Assembly (NCBI RefSeq): GCF_000801105.2
Contig: NC_079513.1
Coordinates: 24,892,273-24,956,272, forward strand
Direction: 5' to 3'
Source: Raphanus sativus
Taxonomy: Eukaryota; Streptophyta; Magnoliopsida; Brassicales; Brassicaceae
Length of the DNA: 64,000 nt
The translations under genes were made by a program, and so were the position numbers. Shown piece by piece: positions 31,461 through 46,671 of the stretch. Numbering within the stretch: position 1 is the stretch's first letter; each line of letters starts with the position of its first letter. The notes beneath the pieces were generated by a model. The model did no database searches, was not told where the DNA came from, and saw nothing but the letters and a program-made list of their open reading frames with translations.

Positions 31461-34400
31461 TTTGTTTTTTTCCTGTCTGAAACAAACTTCTTCCAGCCAT
31501 TGATGATCTCTCTTTGCTTCTCCATATCGCTTTTCTTCACTGTCACCATCAAGTTATCCCCGTTAGCTTCACTCTCCTCTCCTAGCGAAATTTTGTGAAT
31601 TACTCGTGAAGGAAGTTCATCTAGCTCACGCATCACTTTCTCAATATCGATCACAAGTCTCTCTGCTAGTGTTCTTGAAAAATCTTCTCTGATGACCACT
31701 CGAAGAACTGTTATGTGTTGTGCGTTAGGAGGCATTGTATATGCCGGCACTATCCATCCGTACCTACGTTTTAAATATAAATAAAATTATAGATACATTA
31801 TAGTCACACACAAATCTAGTTACTTATTTTTATGAATCTTTTAAGTATCAATAACGTCTAATTTATGTATTTACTCTTGAGTGCATAAATCATTTATCAC
31901 AATGAACGAAATGAGAAAGAGTAAGAAACATTAGAGCATCTCCATTGCTAAAATTATCAAAATACAATTACAAAAATAATATTTTTTAATTCATTTATAT
32001 AATTATTTTAAAAATAATAAATGACACTTTTCTTTAGGATATTATATACAGTTTCTATGGTTTCTCAAATAAGATTTAGATATTCTATTAGTATTTCATT
32101 AATTAAAAATATAAAATAAAAGTTAATTAGGTGAGAGAAAACAAAAATATCTAAAGTAACAAGTTTTAAAAAACCGTTAATATATTCCGATGTCATATGT
32201 TTGTGTGCAGTTGGTCTATAGTTAATATAGTATAATTTTTAATTAGATAACTATGTTTTACTAATTAAATATTTTGCGCTAAAAAAGTAGAAGCTTACCT
32301 GCGAAGCATGTCCGAGACTTCGAACTCAGTGTGAGAGCTGTTATCTTTCAAGGAGAAAGCAACAAGTGGCACTCCCTCATCCTTTGATACGATGTTGAAC
32401 CTTCCTGTCTTCTCAAGTCCTTCTCTTAACATGATCATATTCTCTCTGCAATTCTCCATCACATTTCTATAACCCTGTTTGATACATTTTATTTTACTAA
32501 GGAATTTCTAGTTACTAAGCCTTAACATGATGTATAGCATTTACAGTAGTCACGAACTGACTCACCTCGTGGCCCAATCGGATAAGTTGGTAGTATTGAG
32601 CTATGACTTGACTCGAACCTGCGCGCGTTATTGAGGAAAATCAATGAGGAGTGATTGGCGATGAGTGAAAACAAAATACAACTCATAAAATGTTCAAAAA
32701 TTCTAAATATATGGAAAAAATCACACTTTAATATGACGCCGTCTTAAGTTACGTTATACCATACTTAAAGTGAAAACAAATTTGACTTGTATCACTTTGA
32801 TGTTCATGTCTTACCTATTTCTTAAATTATTCAAAATTGATAAAAGTGGAAAAAAGTTTAACCTCTATTGCTCCATCACTTTGATGATCACCTACGACTA
32901 ATTTTTAAAGTGGCTTTATTTTTGTATATTAAAGTAGAAAGATATTTAACCTCCGTCACTTTGATGTTAGTCAATTTATATCATGGCTGGTACGTATAAG
33001 TCAAACAAGAAAGATTAGGAATAGCAATAAAAATAATTAAAACAGACAATAACTTAGACCATCACTAAGTTAAACTTACCTTTGGAAAAATTGAGCGTAA
33101 AAGTGGGTTGGTCAGCACCAAGATAATTGATATGGAAGATGAGTTCCTCAGGCAAATCCTCTTTGTTTCTCCAGACAACCCAGCCAATCCCAGCGTACAC
33201 AAGTCCATACTTGTGACCACTCACATTTATACTCTTCACCAATGGCAATCTAAAGTCCCATTCCAATTCTGGATACAGAAATGGTGCAATGAATCCTCCA
33301 CTTGCCGCATCCACATGGATTGGTGTGTCCCATCTATCAAAGCATGCAAATATATATCAACGCAGTTATTAGTTGTTTTGATTAGTGTAAACGTTTTAAA
33401 TATTCTAACTATAGTACTACTAATATATTGTATAGTGTATAACAATCCATTGGTACAAAACTAATCAATTTACCCGGTTTCTTTGTTCTTTAGGACCAAG
33501 AGATCGTTCAAGAGTTTGACATCTTCAAATTCTCCATTAAGAGTGGAACCAAGAATGGCCGCAACACATATAGTGTTTTCATCGACCATCTCAACAGCTT
33601 GCTCCGGATTCATCACATAATATCCTTCGCTTAGTTTCACTTCTTTAAGTTCAACCTCAAAGTACCTAGCAAATTTCTCCCAACACACCTAGCATTTTGA
33701 TACGTTATTGTTAGAAACTGATCAAACACAAATTTAACTATTACCATGCATTAAACTTGAATAATCGTTAATTACTTGAACATTGGCTCCGGTGACAATG
33801 TTGGGGTTATCGAAGGGTTTTCCTTCGGCTTTACGCTTGTTCTGCCATTTTCGCTTAAAGGCCAAACCGGCCAACATTATGGCCTCAGATGATCCAACGG
33901 TCCCTACTCCAACGGCTGTCTCCGTCTCTCCTAACGGTGCGTTGAATAGATGTGCAATCATGTTCACACATCGGTTCTGTTTAAAAACATTAAAACAATA
34001 ATGATTAATTAGTGAAAAGCAGTGTGGCTAATGACTTACTGACACCTAGATTGATGCTTAACTATAATACTCCTAGTGAATAGCATCCTCACTGATCTTT
34101 TGTGTAAATTTAAAATAATACTCAAAAGGGTGGAGATTAATTAGTCATAAAACTACAATTATTCTATAGTCCAGCATGAGATCGTGTAAATCTTATAATG
34201 TGAATAAATACGGTCAGCTAATTGATGGAGAAAATTACGATCATATTCTAATCTGAAGATAATATAGAATGTTAGATTTTTTTTTGTAACTATGAATGAA
34301 TGTTAGATTTGATCCTGCAATATATCATACATTATTCATACTCTTTATATTTTCAATTCAAAATACGAGGAATCTAACCACTTGTAACTTAGAGTATAAC

Positions 34401-36504
34401 TAGGATATTTTTTTTTTTGCTAAAAAGGTATAACTTGGATATCTATCTTATTAAAACAGGAACATTACAACTTTTTCTAGGTAGATTTTTAAAAGTGGAC
34501 CTCATATATTTAAATTAAATATCTCATTCTTTATATATAATACATACCATAGTCTAACTTTGCATTGATGTATTTCCTTAAATACAGTTTTTCTTTTTGT
34601 CTATATTCCGTATATGATTTTTACATTTATTACATATCGATTTAGATAAGATATATACTAAGAATACTAAAAATATTAATCGTTCTATAATTACCCTATA
34701 CAATTCATTTTAAATTGATCAGTATACTTTCATTGGCCATATTAATTTTATTAGTACGAATAACATTAGGTAGATAAGTCATAGACACATACATAAATAT
34801 ATGACTATTCTTATAACTACGTTGGACCTAATCTACTTTCTAAAACAAATAACACATAGCTTCATATATTGTATAGAAAATAATAATATTGTATAGTATT
34901 ATACTTATACAATAATACTAAAAACAAACCAAACTGAAATATAATATATATCGAAAATGCTTTGAACCATTACACACAAAATATATTAGACTTTAGAGAT
35001 AAAATTCACTTTGAAATTACGTAATAATTATTTTAAAAAATTAAATTTCGTAATGTACAAAAAACATAAGTTTTATATAAAATTTTGTGTTATAATAAAA
35101 ACACAATTCGCGCTTGCAAAGTGTTATTTTTACATACGAAAGACAGTTTTGATATTGTTCTTTAAACACAAAATTGAATTATACAAACTCGATACTACAT
35201 AAAACTAAACAATATAGAATACATTTAAAAAAAAAACCCGTGCGGGTGTGCATATGTTTATATAATATATAAATATATTATGTTACACATATTTTCATAT
35301 AAATAATACCCCAATGTAAGTTTTGTATAATAAATGTTGAAAATACAAAATATATAGCACTATATATTTTAAATAATATAAAAAAATCTACTTTACGTTA
35401 TCATAAAATTTAAAAATACAGATTTAGTAATTAAACACATTGCTTATTTAAACACATTAATACACATTGTTATTAATCAAAATTTTATATTAATACACAT
35501 TGCAATCATATATAACATTTAGTAAAAACGAAGATAAAAAAAAATTGACTCCCGCTCGGTCGAGCGGGTCATGATCTAGTTGTTATATTATATATATATG
35601 TATTTTAATTTCAGTGATGGCCCGATCATCAAATATCATCAAAAATGACTGGTATTTGAGGAATAAGGTACTACCAATATTCCCACTAATTACTATAGTT
35701 TACTCCAAATGAATCCAAAAGTAATAAACACGACCATAGAAAAAGTCAAGATAGGTGTTAGCGTAGTGCACGCATTTATACATGTGGAAAATTATTCAAT
35801 AATAAAGCATCTTATTATTGATGATACAAACTAATAATAGTAACAAATATTAATATATAGGACCAGCAAATTAGAGAAAAAAATACTCACAAAACAAGAT
35901 TTAAAACAATGCATCTTATGAATACTAATCAACAATGGTATAGACAAAAATGTATTCAATCAAAAAAATACCATATAATATCTCGGCCACATACTATCAC
36001 AAGATCGATAGAAAAAATGCTGAAGATCTTATAATCATTTCTCTCCATATATAAACCGATATATAATTATGGTTTTAACTCGATGTTGAACGATCATGAG
36101 CTATATATTATATAATCAAATACCTGGAGTTCGGTGGTGACAGGGTACTCGTCCATATCGACGTAGTTCTTGTTGATGGAAGACATAATTAGCTTATCAC
36201 ACTCAGGCTCCATCCACGTCGTCACGAAGGATGCCAAGTTTAGCCTTGGATTACCGTCAAGCATCAGCTCATCATTTATTATCTGATAAGCCGCTTCTTT
36301 TGGGATCGAGTTTTCCGGCATCTTGAACCTGATATTAACGTTTTTAACACTCCGTTATAATGAAGATTACATGCATATAACATGATCAAGATTGTTATAT
36401 TTTTTAATCGTATGCTACCTGGGAAGTGAAGTTCGGACGTATCTTGATGCGAATGTGGAGTGGACAGAGACGTCCGAATTCGATGCGGCGTGAGAGAGCA
36501 CCAT
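31448..36504 (-). CDS. GAD1: Glutamate decarboxylase copy 1 with calmodulin-binding tail, 501 aa
   Basis: Eight coding exons on the minus strand: 36419-36504, 36124-36328, 33776-33976, 33474-33688, 33080-33333, 32566-32618, 32299-32474 and 31448-31763 (1506 nt, frames join). It starts [20 protein letters not shown] and contains [13 protein letters not shown] and the PLP-lysine site [10 protein letters not shown]. It ends in the plant calmodulin-binding segment with the anchor [21 protein letters not shown] converts glutamate to GABA in the cytosol, and in plants Ca2+/calmodulin on the C-terminal tail relieves autoinhibition. Intron 2 is ~2.1 kb because it holds a Helitron, versus ~0.3 kb in copy 2. 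A minus-strand TATAAAA at 36611-36617 is ~107 bp upstream. Context and tail fit At5g17330. Confidence 0.93.
34442..35579 (+). mobile_element. Non-autonomous Helitron, 1138 bp, in GAD copy 1 intron 2
   Basis: 5' end TCTATCTTATTAAAACAGG, preceded by host A at 34441. 3' end has hairpin CCCGCTCGGTCGAGCGGG (8-bp stem, 35551-35568), then TCATGATCTAG and host T at 35580. This is A/T insertion without target duplication, TC start and CTAG end. It has no coding capacity for a Rep/helicase, so it is non-autonomous. It lies antisense to the host gene and is spliced out with the intron. The intron 2 of copy 2 lacks it. Confidence 0.85.
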
Positions 36505-36923
36505 CACGGCGATGAGAGAGAGAATAACACGAGATGATGATGAGAGAGAGAATGAGATCGAGGAAAGTGATGAATGGGATTGGAGGAAATGGAGAAACAC
36601 CTAGTAGGGGTTTTATATCAATAATAAATAATATTGAATGATAACCATATGGGTTTATTTGTGTAATAATATATTTTGAAATGGAGTGTTTATTTAAGTT
36701 AGTAGAATAATGCCTCTAATTAATTTCGTTTCAGTTTTCTAAACCCAGTGCATTTTTGAGAAGTTTTGTTTGAAAACACGATAGCTTTTATTTTGTTTCC
36801 ATAATAAAGATTTCTAAGAAATTTGATTTATTAACACGGTAGAAATATTTAATGCTTGCTAAGTCAATGATGAATGGGATCCGAGGAAAATATATAAGCG
36901 TTTTATGAATTCGTTCATGTATT
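36505..36923 (-). promoter_or_regulatory. Proximal promoter of GAD copy 1
   Basis: TATAAAA on the minus strand (plus 36611-36617) and AT-rich upstream sequence up to the MITE. No specific factor sites were identified with confidence. Confidence 0.55.
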
Positions 36924-36928
36924 AAATA

Positions 36929-37558
36929 AAGAGTTATTCTTGAGTTCACCTTCTGAGGTGAAACTAAAAGGTTCACCAACCAATAAAAAATTGTCATTTT
37001 AGATTCAGTATCTTTTAATTAAGGAAACAAATAACTTGTCAAATTATATTATCTTTTCAATATAAAATTTTAAAATAAATAAACATAGTATATAAAAACG
37101 AATTTAAAAAAAAATTAATACTAAACCCTAAACTCTAATACTAAACCCTAAACTCTAATCCTAAACCCTAAACTCTTGGGTAAACCCTAAACCTTTGGAA
37201 AAACATTAAACATGTTGTCAACAAAACACTAAACCCCAAACTCTAATCTTAAATCCTAAACCCTTGGGTAAACCCTAAATCCTTGGGTAAATCCTAACCC
37301 TTAGAAAAACACTAAACATTTGCATAAATTCTAAATTATAAATCTTAAACACTAAACTCTAAATCTTATAAATAAATATCTTTTAAATAATATTTTTTGA
37401 GAACTATTGTTATTTTTATTTATTTAATCATTTTTATTTATTTTAAAAGCATAATATAATTTGGTAAATTATTTTGTTTCTTTAATTAAAAGATACTAAA
37501 TTTAAAATGACAACTTTCTATTGGTTGGTCCCTTGGGGTGAACCCAAGAAAAAATCTT
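36929..37558. mobile_element. MITE-like element with ~110-bp TIRs and telomere-like core, 630 bp
   Basis: Long imperfect terminal inverted repeats. The left begins AAGAGTTATTCTTGAGTTCACC; the right, reverse-complemented, begins AAGATTTTTTCTTGGGTTCACC, and both continue with ACCAACCAATA, TTGTCATTTTA and TATCTTTTAATTAA. A possible 5-bp duplication AAATA is at 36924-36928 and 37559-37563. The core (~37124-37370) is a degenerate array of CTAAACCCTAAAC words. No coding. It lies ~425 bp upstream of the GAD copy 1 ATG. Confidence 0.75.
37124..37370. repeat. Degenerate telomere-like (CCCTAAA) array
   Basis: Several TAAACCCTAAAC blocks separated by CTCTAAT or CTTGGGT words inside the MITE. An interstitial telomere-like repeat carried by a transposon rather than a chromosome-fusion scar. 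Confidence 0.75.
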
Positions 37559-37563
37559 AAATA

Positions 37564-38263
37564 AATGTTCTCTCAGCAATCGTTTGGTCCATAGAATTAG
37601 ACCAAACGTTGGTTACTTTTTTACATTTTTAGAAACGCGGAAGACAACGCACATCGACCAATACGGTAAGGTTTCTTCTTAATTTATCTAGTATGATAGG
37701 CCTCGTAATGTAAAATATGCGAGTTAGTTTATTATATTTCATCATTGATTACATAAGATCATGCGTAGTGCACAGTTAATGTTTGTAATAATATTTGCCG
37801 ATCGATTGATGATATGATTATTAAGAATTAAATTAACTGTAAAGTTGATTATATTTAATTCGATCTCTATTATTGAGTCGGCCGAATATCATAACGAGTT
37901 GCTAGTCTTCATCATCTATCTACAAAAAAATCAAAGAGTATGAAAGCATATAATTAAATAAATCTGAACAATCTTATTACAAAAATCTTGTTTTCAAAAT
38001 AAAAATAGTGTTACAAGAAGAAAAAAGATCATATAAGAGTCTAATTGACAAAACAAAGAAACTAAGAATAGTTTATTAAAATAAGAAACTAATTTTCTTT
38101 TAATGTCTCCAAAATAAATGTGTGATAATAATCACATTAGTTCAAAACTTAAAATCAATTCAATGAAAAAGATAAACGATATGTCTTTCAAAATTTAAAA
38201 CCAATGCAATAAAAATAGAAAAAAAAAACTATCAAAAACCAGTCAACCTATGAAGGTCTGACA
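37564..38263. other. Spacer between the two GAD genes
   Basis: AT-rich. Includes the 3' UTR/terminator side of GAD copy 2. No supported gene. Confidence 0.55.
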
Positions 38264-40625
38264 TCAACAAAATACGGGCTTGTCTGTCTTCTTCTTGACA
38301 TTGATCTCTTTCGGCTTCTCAATGTCGCTTTTCTTCACCGTAACCACCATGTTGTCGCCGTTATCTTCACTCTTCAACTCTCCAAGTGAAATTTTGTGGA
38401 TCACTCGCGACGGAAGCACATCAAGCTCATGCATCACTTTCTCAATATCCATCACAAGTCTCTCCGCCAGTGTTCTTGAAAAATCTTCTCTGATGACCAC
38501 ACGAAGCACAGTTATGTGCTCGGCGTTTGCCGGCATTGTATATGCAGGCACTATCCATCCATACCTACATCATAGTCAAACGTAAATATAACAACACAAT
38601 GACTGCTTCTAAATGACAAAGAGTATCATATTCAAGACAGCTAACCTGCGAAGCATCTCGGAGATTTCGAACTCAGTGTGAGAACTGTTATCTTTCAAGG
38701 AGAAAGCGACAAGTGGAATTCCCTCGTCCTTTGATACGATGTTGAACCTTCCTGTCTTCTCAAGCCCTTCCCTTAACACGATCATGTTCTCTCTGCAATT
38801 CTCCATCACGTTTCTGTACCCCTGTTTGATACATTTTAGTTAGTAAGTAATTCTTAGTTAATTAGCATAATATATTAAATCGATATTCATGGCTCACCTC
38901 ATGGCCCAATCGGATAAGCTGATAGTATTGAGCAATGACTTGACTCGAACCTGTGTTTATTAAAAAGAATATCAATAAATATATAGAAAAAAATGGAAGT
39001 AATTTATAGATTCTGGAGTGAGCTACTAATAGTAATACTTAAGTGGTGAAGTACGTTACCTTTGGAGAAGTTGAGCGTAAAAGTGGGCTGGTCAGCACCA
39101 AGATAGTTGATATGGAAGATGAGTTCATCAGGCAAATCCTCTTTGTTTCTCCATACCACCCAACCAATTCCAGCGTACACAAGTCCATACTTGTGACCAC
39201 TCACATTAATACTCTTAACCTGTGGCAGTCTAAAGTCCCATTCCAACTCCGGATATATAAACGGTGCTATGAATCCTCCACTTGCTGCATCCACATGTAT
39301 GGGTACATCCAATCTATCAAAAACATGCATATGTTAGTTGTTTTACTTAGTGTACTAGACATACAGTAGTGTGTAACGATCCATTGATATAATGAAGGAA
39401 ATATATAATTACCCAGTTTCTTTTTTCTTCAGGACCAAGAGATCATTCAAGAGTTTGACATCTTCAAATTCTCCATTGAGAGTGGAACCAAGAATGGCCG
39501 CAACACATATAGTGTTCTCATCGACCATCTCAACAGCTTGCTCTGGGTCCATCACATAATACCCTTCACGTAGTTTCACTTCCTTAAGCTCAACCTCAAA
39601 GTACCTAGCAAATTTCTCCCAACACACCTAAAACCATTTTGATTCATGATTATTAGACATTGCTCAAAAGCATTATTTAATTGTGAATATTAAGCTTGAA
39701 GAATCGCTAATTAATTACTTGAACATTGGCTCCGGTGACGATGTTGGGTTTGTCAAAGGGTTTGCCTTCGGCCCTGCGCTTGTTCTGCCATTTCCGCTTG
39801 AAGGCCAACCCAGCCAACATTATGGCCTCAGATGATCCAACGGTCCCTACTCCAACGGCCGTCTCCGTCTCACCTAACGGTGCGTTGAATAGATGTGCAA
39901 TCATGTTCACACATCGGTTCTGTTTTAGTAATAGTAAGAAAAAGAGTGTTTAGCGTTAATAATCTTACTGAATAAGAACGTAACATGTTATAAAGGTTAA
40001 CTACAACCATATATCTTATGAAAAGTTCTATAATGCTAACTAGTAATGGTAATGAACAGAAACCCAAAAACAACATAAAGAATATACCATGTAATATTTC
40101 GGTCACATGATATCACAATATCGTTAGAAAAAATTCTTAAGATCCAGTAAAACTATCTCCACATATATTCCGATATAGAATTAAGTATAAACTCTGTTTT
40201 GAAACTATCATGACTTCTATATATTATTGATTAAAGTACAAACCTGGAGTTCGGTGGTGACAGGGTACTCGTCCATGTCGACGTAGTTCTTGTTAATTGA
40301 GGCCATGATGAGCTTATCGCACTCAGGCTCCATCCATGTGGTCACGAAGGAGGCCAAGTTTAGCCTTGGATTACCGTCAAGCATCAGCTCATCGTTAATT
40401 ATCTGATAAGCAGCTTCTTTTGGAATCGAGTTTTCAGGCATCCTGAACCTGATATTATACGTTTTAAACCACATTATAATGGAGCTTATTACATGCATAT
40501 AACATGATCAAGATTTTTTATTTTTAAGTTGTATGTTACCTAGGAAGCGAAGTTCGGACGTATCGTGATGCGAATGTTGAGTGAACGGAGATGTCCGAAT
40601 CCGATGCAGCATGGGAGAGCACCAT
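38264..40625 (-). CDS. Glutamate decarboxylase copy 2, lacking the calmodulin-binding core, 496 aa
   Basis: Eight coding exons: 40540-40625, 40244-40448, 39719-39919, 39413-39627, 39060-39313, 38898-38950, 38646-38821 and 38264-38564 (1491 nt). Exons 1-7 have the same lengths as in copy 1, and all frames join. It starts [20 protein letters not shown] and keeps [13 protein letters not shown] and [10 protein letters not shown], so catalysis should be intact. The tail reads [20 protein letters not shown], then C and TGA: the Trp and hydrophobic anchor (WKKFV) of copy 1 are gone while Lys residues remain. Loss of calmodulin control is the likely result, giving a Ca2+-insensitive or differently regulated GABA-producing enzyme. 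It also has Leu for Trp just before the HVDAASGG motif ([10 protein letters not shown] versus [10 protein letters not shown]). TATATATAAA on the minus strand (plus 40721-40730) is ~100 bp upstream. Confidence 0.9.
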
Positions 40626-42665
40626 CACGACGATGAGGGAGAATCTCCACGAGATTACAATAAGAGAGAAAGTAAGGCCTAGAGAAGTGGTGATGGATCT
40701 TGCAGGAAGAAGTGAAACACTTTATATATATGGGTGGTTTATATCAAAAAAGGTAACCCTAAAAACCATGTGAGTTACTTGGCTAATAATATATATTTGA
40801 AATAAATGCTTTTGGAAATGTTCGTTTTTTTTTCTTTTTAGAAAGTTAAATTTCTTCGCAAGGCCTATATTATGTACTTTTTTGTGAAGTTTGGTTAGAA
40901 TCAGAAGGGTCCCGACACGAATGAAACCACATTGGAAATACGATTTCGTTACTTTCCATTTTGTTGATTTCGGTTTCTAAAAAGTAAGTATACTTGGAAA
41001 AAGGGTGAAAATATGCAATGCGTGCTAAATACGTAAAAGATTAATGGGATTCAAGGAAACTTGCATTTATTTAACAAATTAAATGCCTTCTCATAAATGA
41101 CAAAATGCTCTTTTTGCCAAAATTGCTTTCAACGCCTATAGTTTGTTTAAATTAGCGGAATATCTTATTTTTCTTTATACAATTAGACCAAACATTTATG
41201 TTTTTTTACATTGTTATAACACGGAAGAAGATGCGTGTGGACCAGGCTCCGACCATGTATACGATATGGTTTCTACTTTCTATAGGTGGTCAAAAAAGTA
41301 GACACAGCGCAGAAGTCGCACCAATTAGCTAGGTAGAAGACGAGGCTAATCCGTCATTTCATGATTTATCAAATAGAAAGTGAAAAATGGCAAGACCGGG
41401 CATGTTCTGATATCCATCACGGTGTCTATATAACATTTGAATGTGAGGCTTGAACACGATTTGCTCGAAAAACTGATAAATAGTGTTATATAAACACACA
41501 ATAAAGAAACCCACAATGAATCCTCAATTTAAACTGTTACTATTTTATTTACTAGGTACCGTGTTAGGCATTTTTCACCTAGTGAGATGATGATAATACA
41601 CAACGGCTTCGTAGAGATGCATTAGAAAGTATAGTGGTCTACACTCCCGTTGATCTAAGCACAACATAGTTCCACAATTCAAAGGATCAAAGCCATGCTA
41701 AAATGCGATGATACTCAGTGAGAGACTATTTGGTTCTTTATCTTTCAAATAATGTTTTGAGTGAGAAGACTATTCTCCGGTGATTTTATAATGTATCAAA
41801 CTCATATCGGTTTGATGTTTCTGATTGGTAAAATAAATATTGTAATAAATTCTAAGGGAGGCCCCTATCTACTAGCTCCTACAAAATCATTTAATTAGTT
41901 GTTTTTTCGTAACACTTTTCTTCTTCTGTAACACTATTTTAATTAGTTGTTATATGACATTTCATCAGTTAACAATGAAAAATCTTACGTTTGTAAAAGA
42001 CATATCAACATCAAAATATCTTTTCTCGTACGTGAAAACTGCACCATCGGAAATGGATAGCTAAGCTTACCTGCAAGACGTGGTACTCGTTTTTTTCCAC
42101 GTTCACATGAATAATAATTTTAATTTAGTTTTGTAATGATGATGATAATAAAAAGAACTGGACAAGGGTGTTCCAAATGTTTTTTTTCTGGTTCTGTACA
42201 GATTTGAGTTAAATATAAAAAATGGTTTACTATCCGGTTTAGATTTCACAAATTTGAAAAAAGAATATAAATCTAAAAGTCACGATCCATTTTTGTATTT
42301 TTGGTTCGATTTGAATTCAGTTTCTATCATAAGAACTCAGTTTTTCGAGCTTCATAATGGAAAACGGGGAAAAGTACAATAAAACATTCAATTTGTTGAG
42401 CTAAATTGAACCGATTTACTTGGTTCAAACACTTAAACCGACCGGTTAGGTAAAAACCACCCCCGAATGGAGGGAGATGCGATTGCGAGGTGGGGGAGAT
42501 TACTGTTTTACAAATGGCAAAGAGAAAACAACGGACGATTCATTCGTTACCACCACTATCTCTCTCCCTCACTATAAATACCCCTCCCCTTTGATTCCAC
42601 AACACTCCTTCATCTCCAACCTCTCTGCGATTAACATCTCTAGATCGGAATCTCGTTTACCAACC
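40626..42665. promoter_or_regulatory. Divergent promoter region between GAD copy 2 and UGPase
   Basis: Two genes are transcribed away from each other from this 2-kb interval. The GAD TATA is at 40721-40730 (minus) and the UGPase TATAAATA is at 42573-42580 (plus), followed by a CT-rich leader. No gene or clear transposon end was seen between. Confidence 0.6.

Positions 42666-46671
<4,006 letters not shown>

Noticed and set aside
37124..37370. Telomere-like array as a chromosome-fusion scar
   Set aside because: It lies inside a small element with its own inverted ends, so transposition is the simpler explanation.
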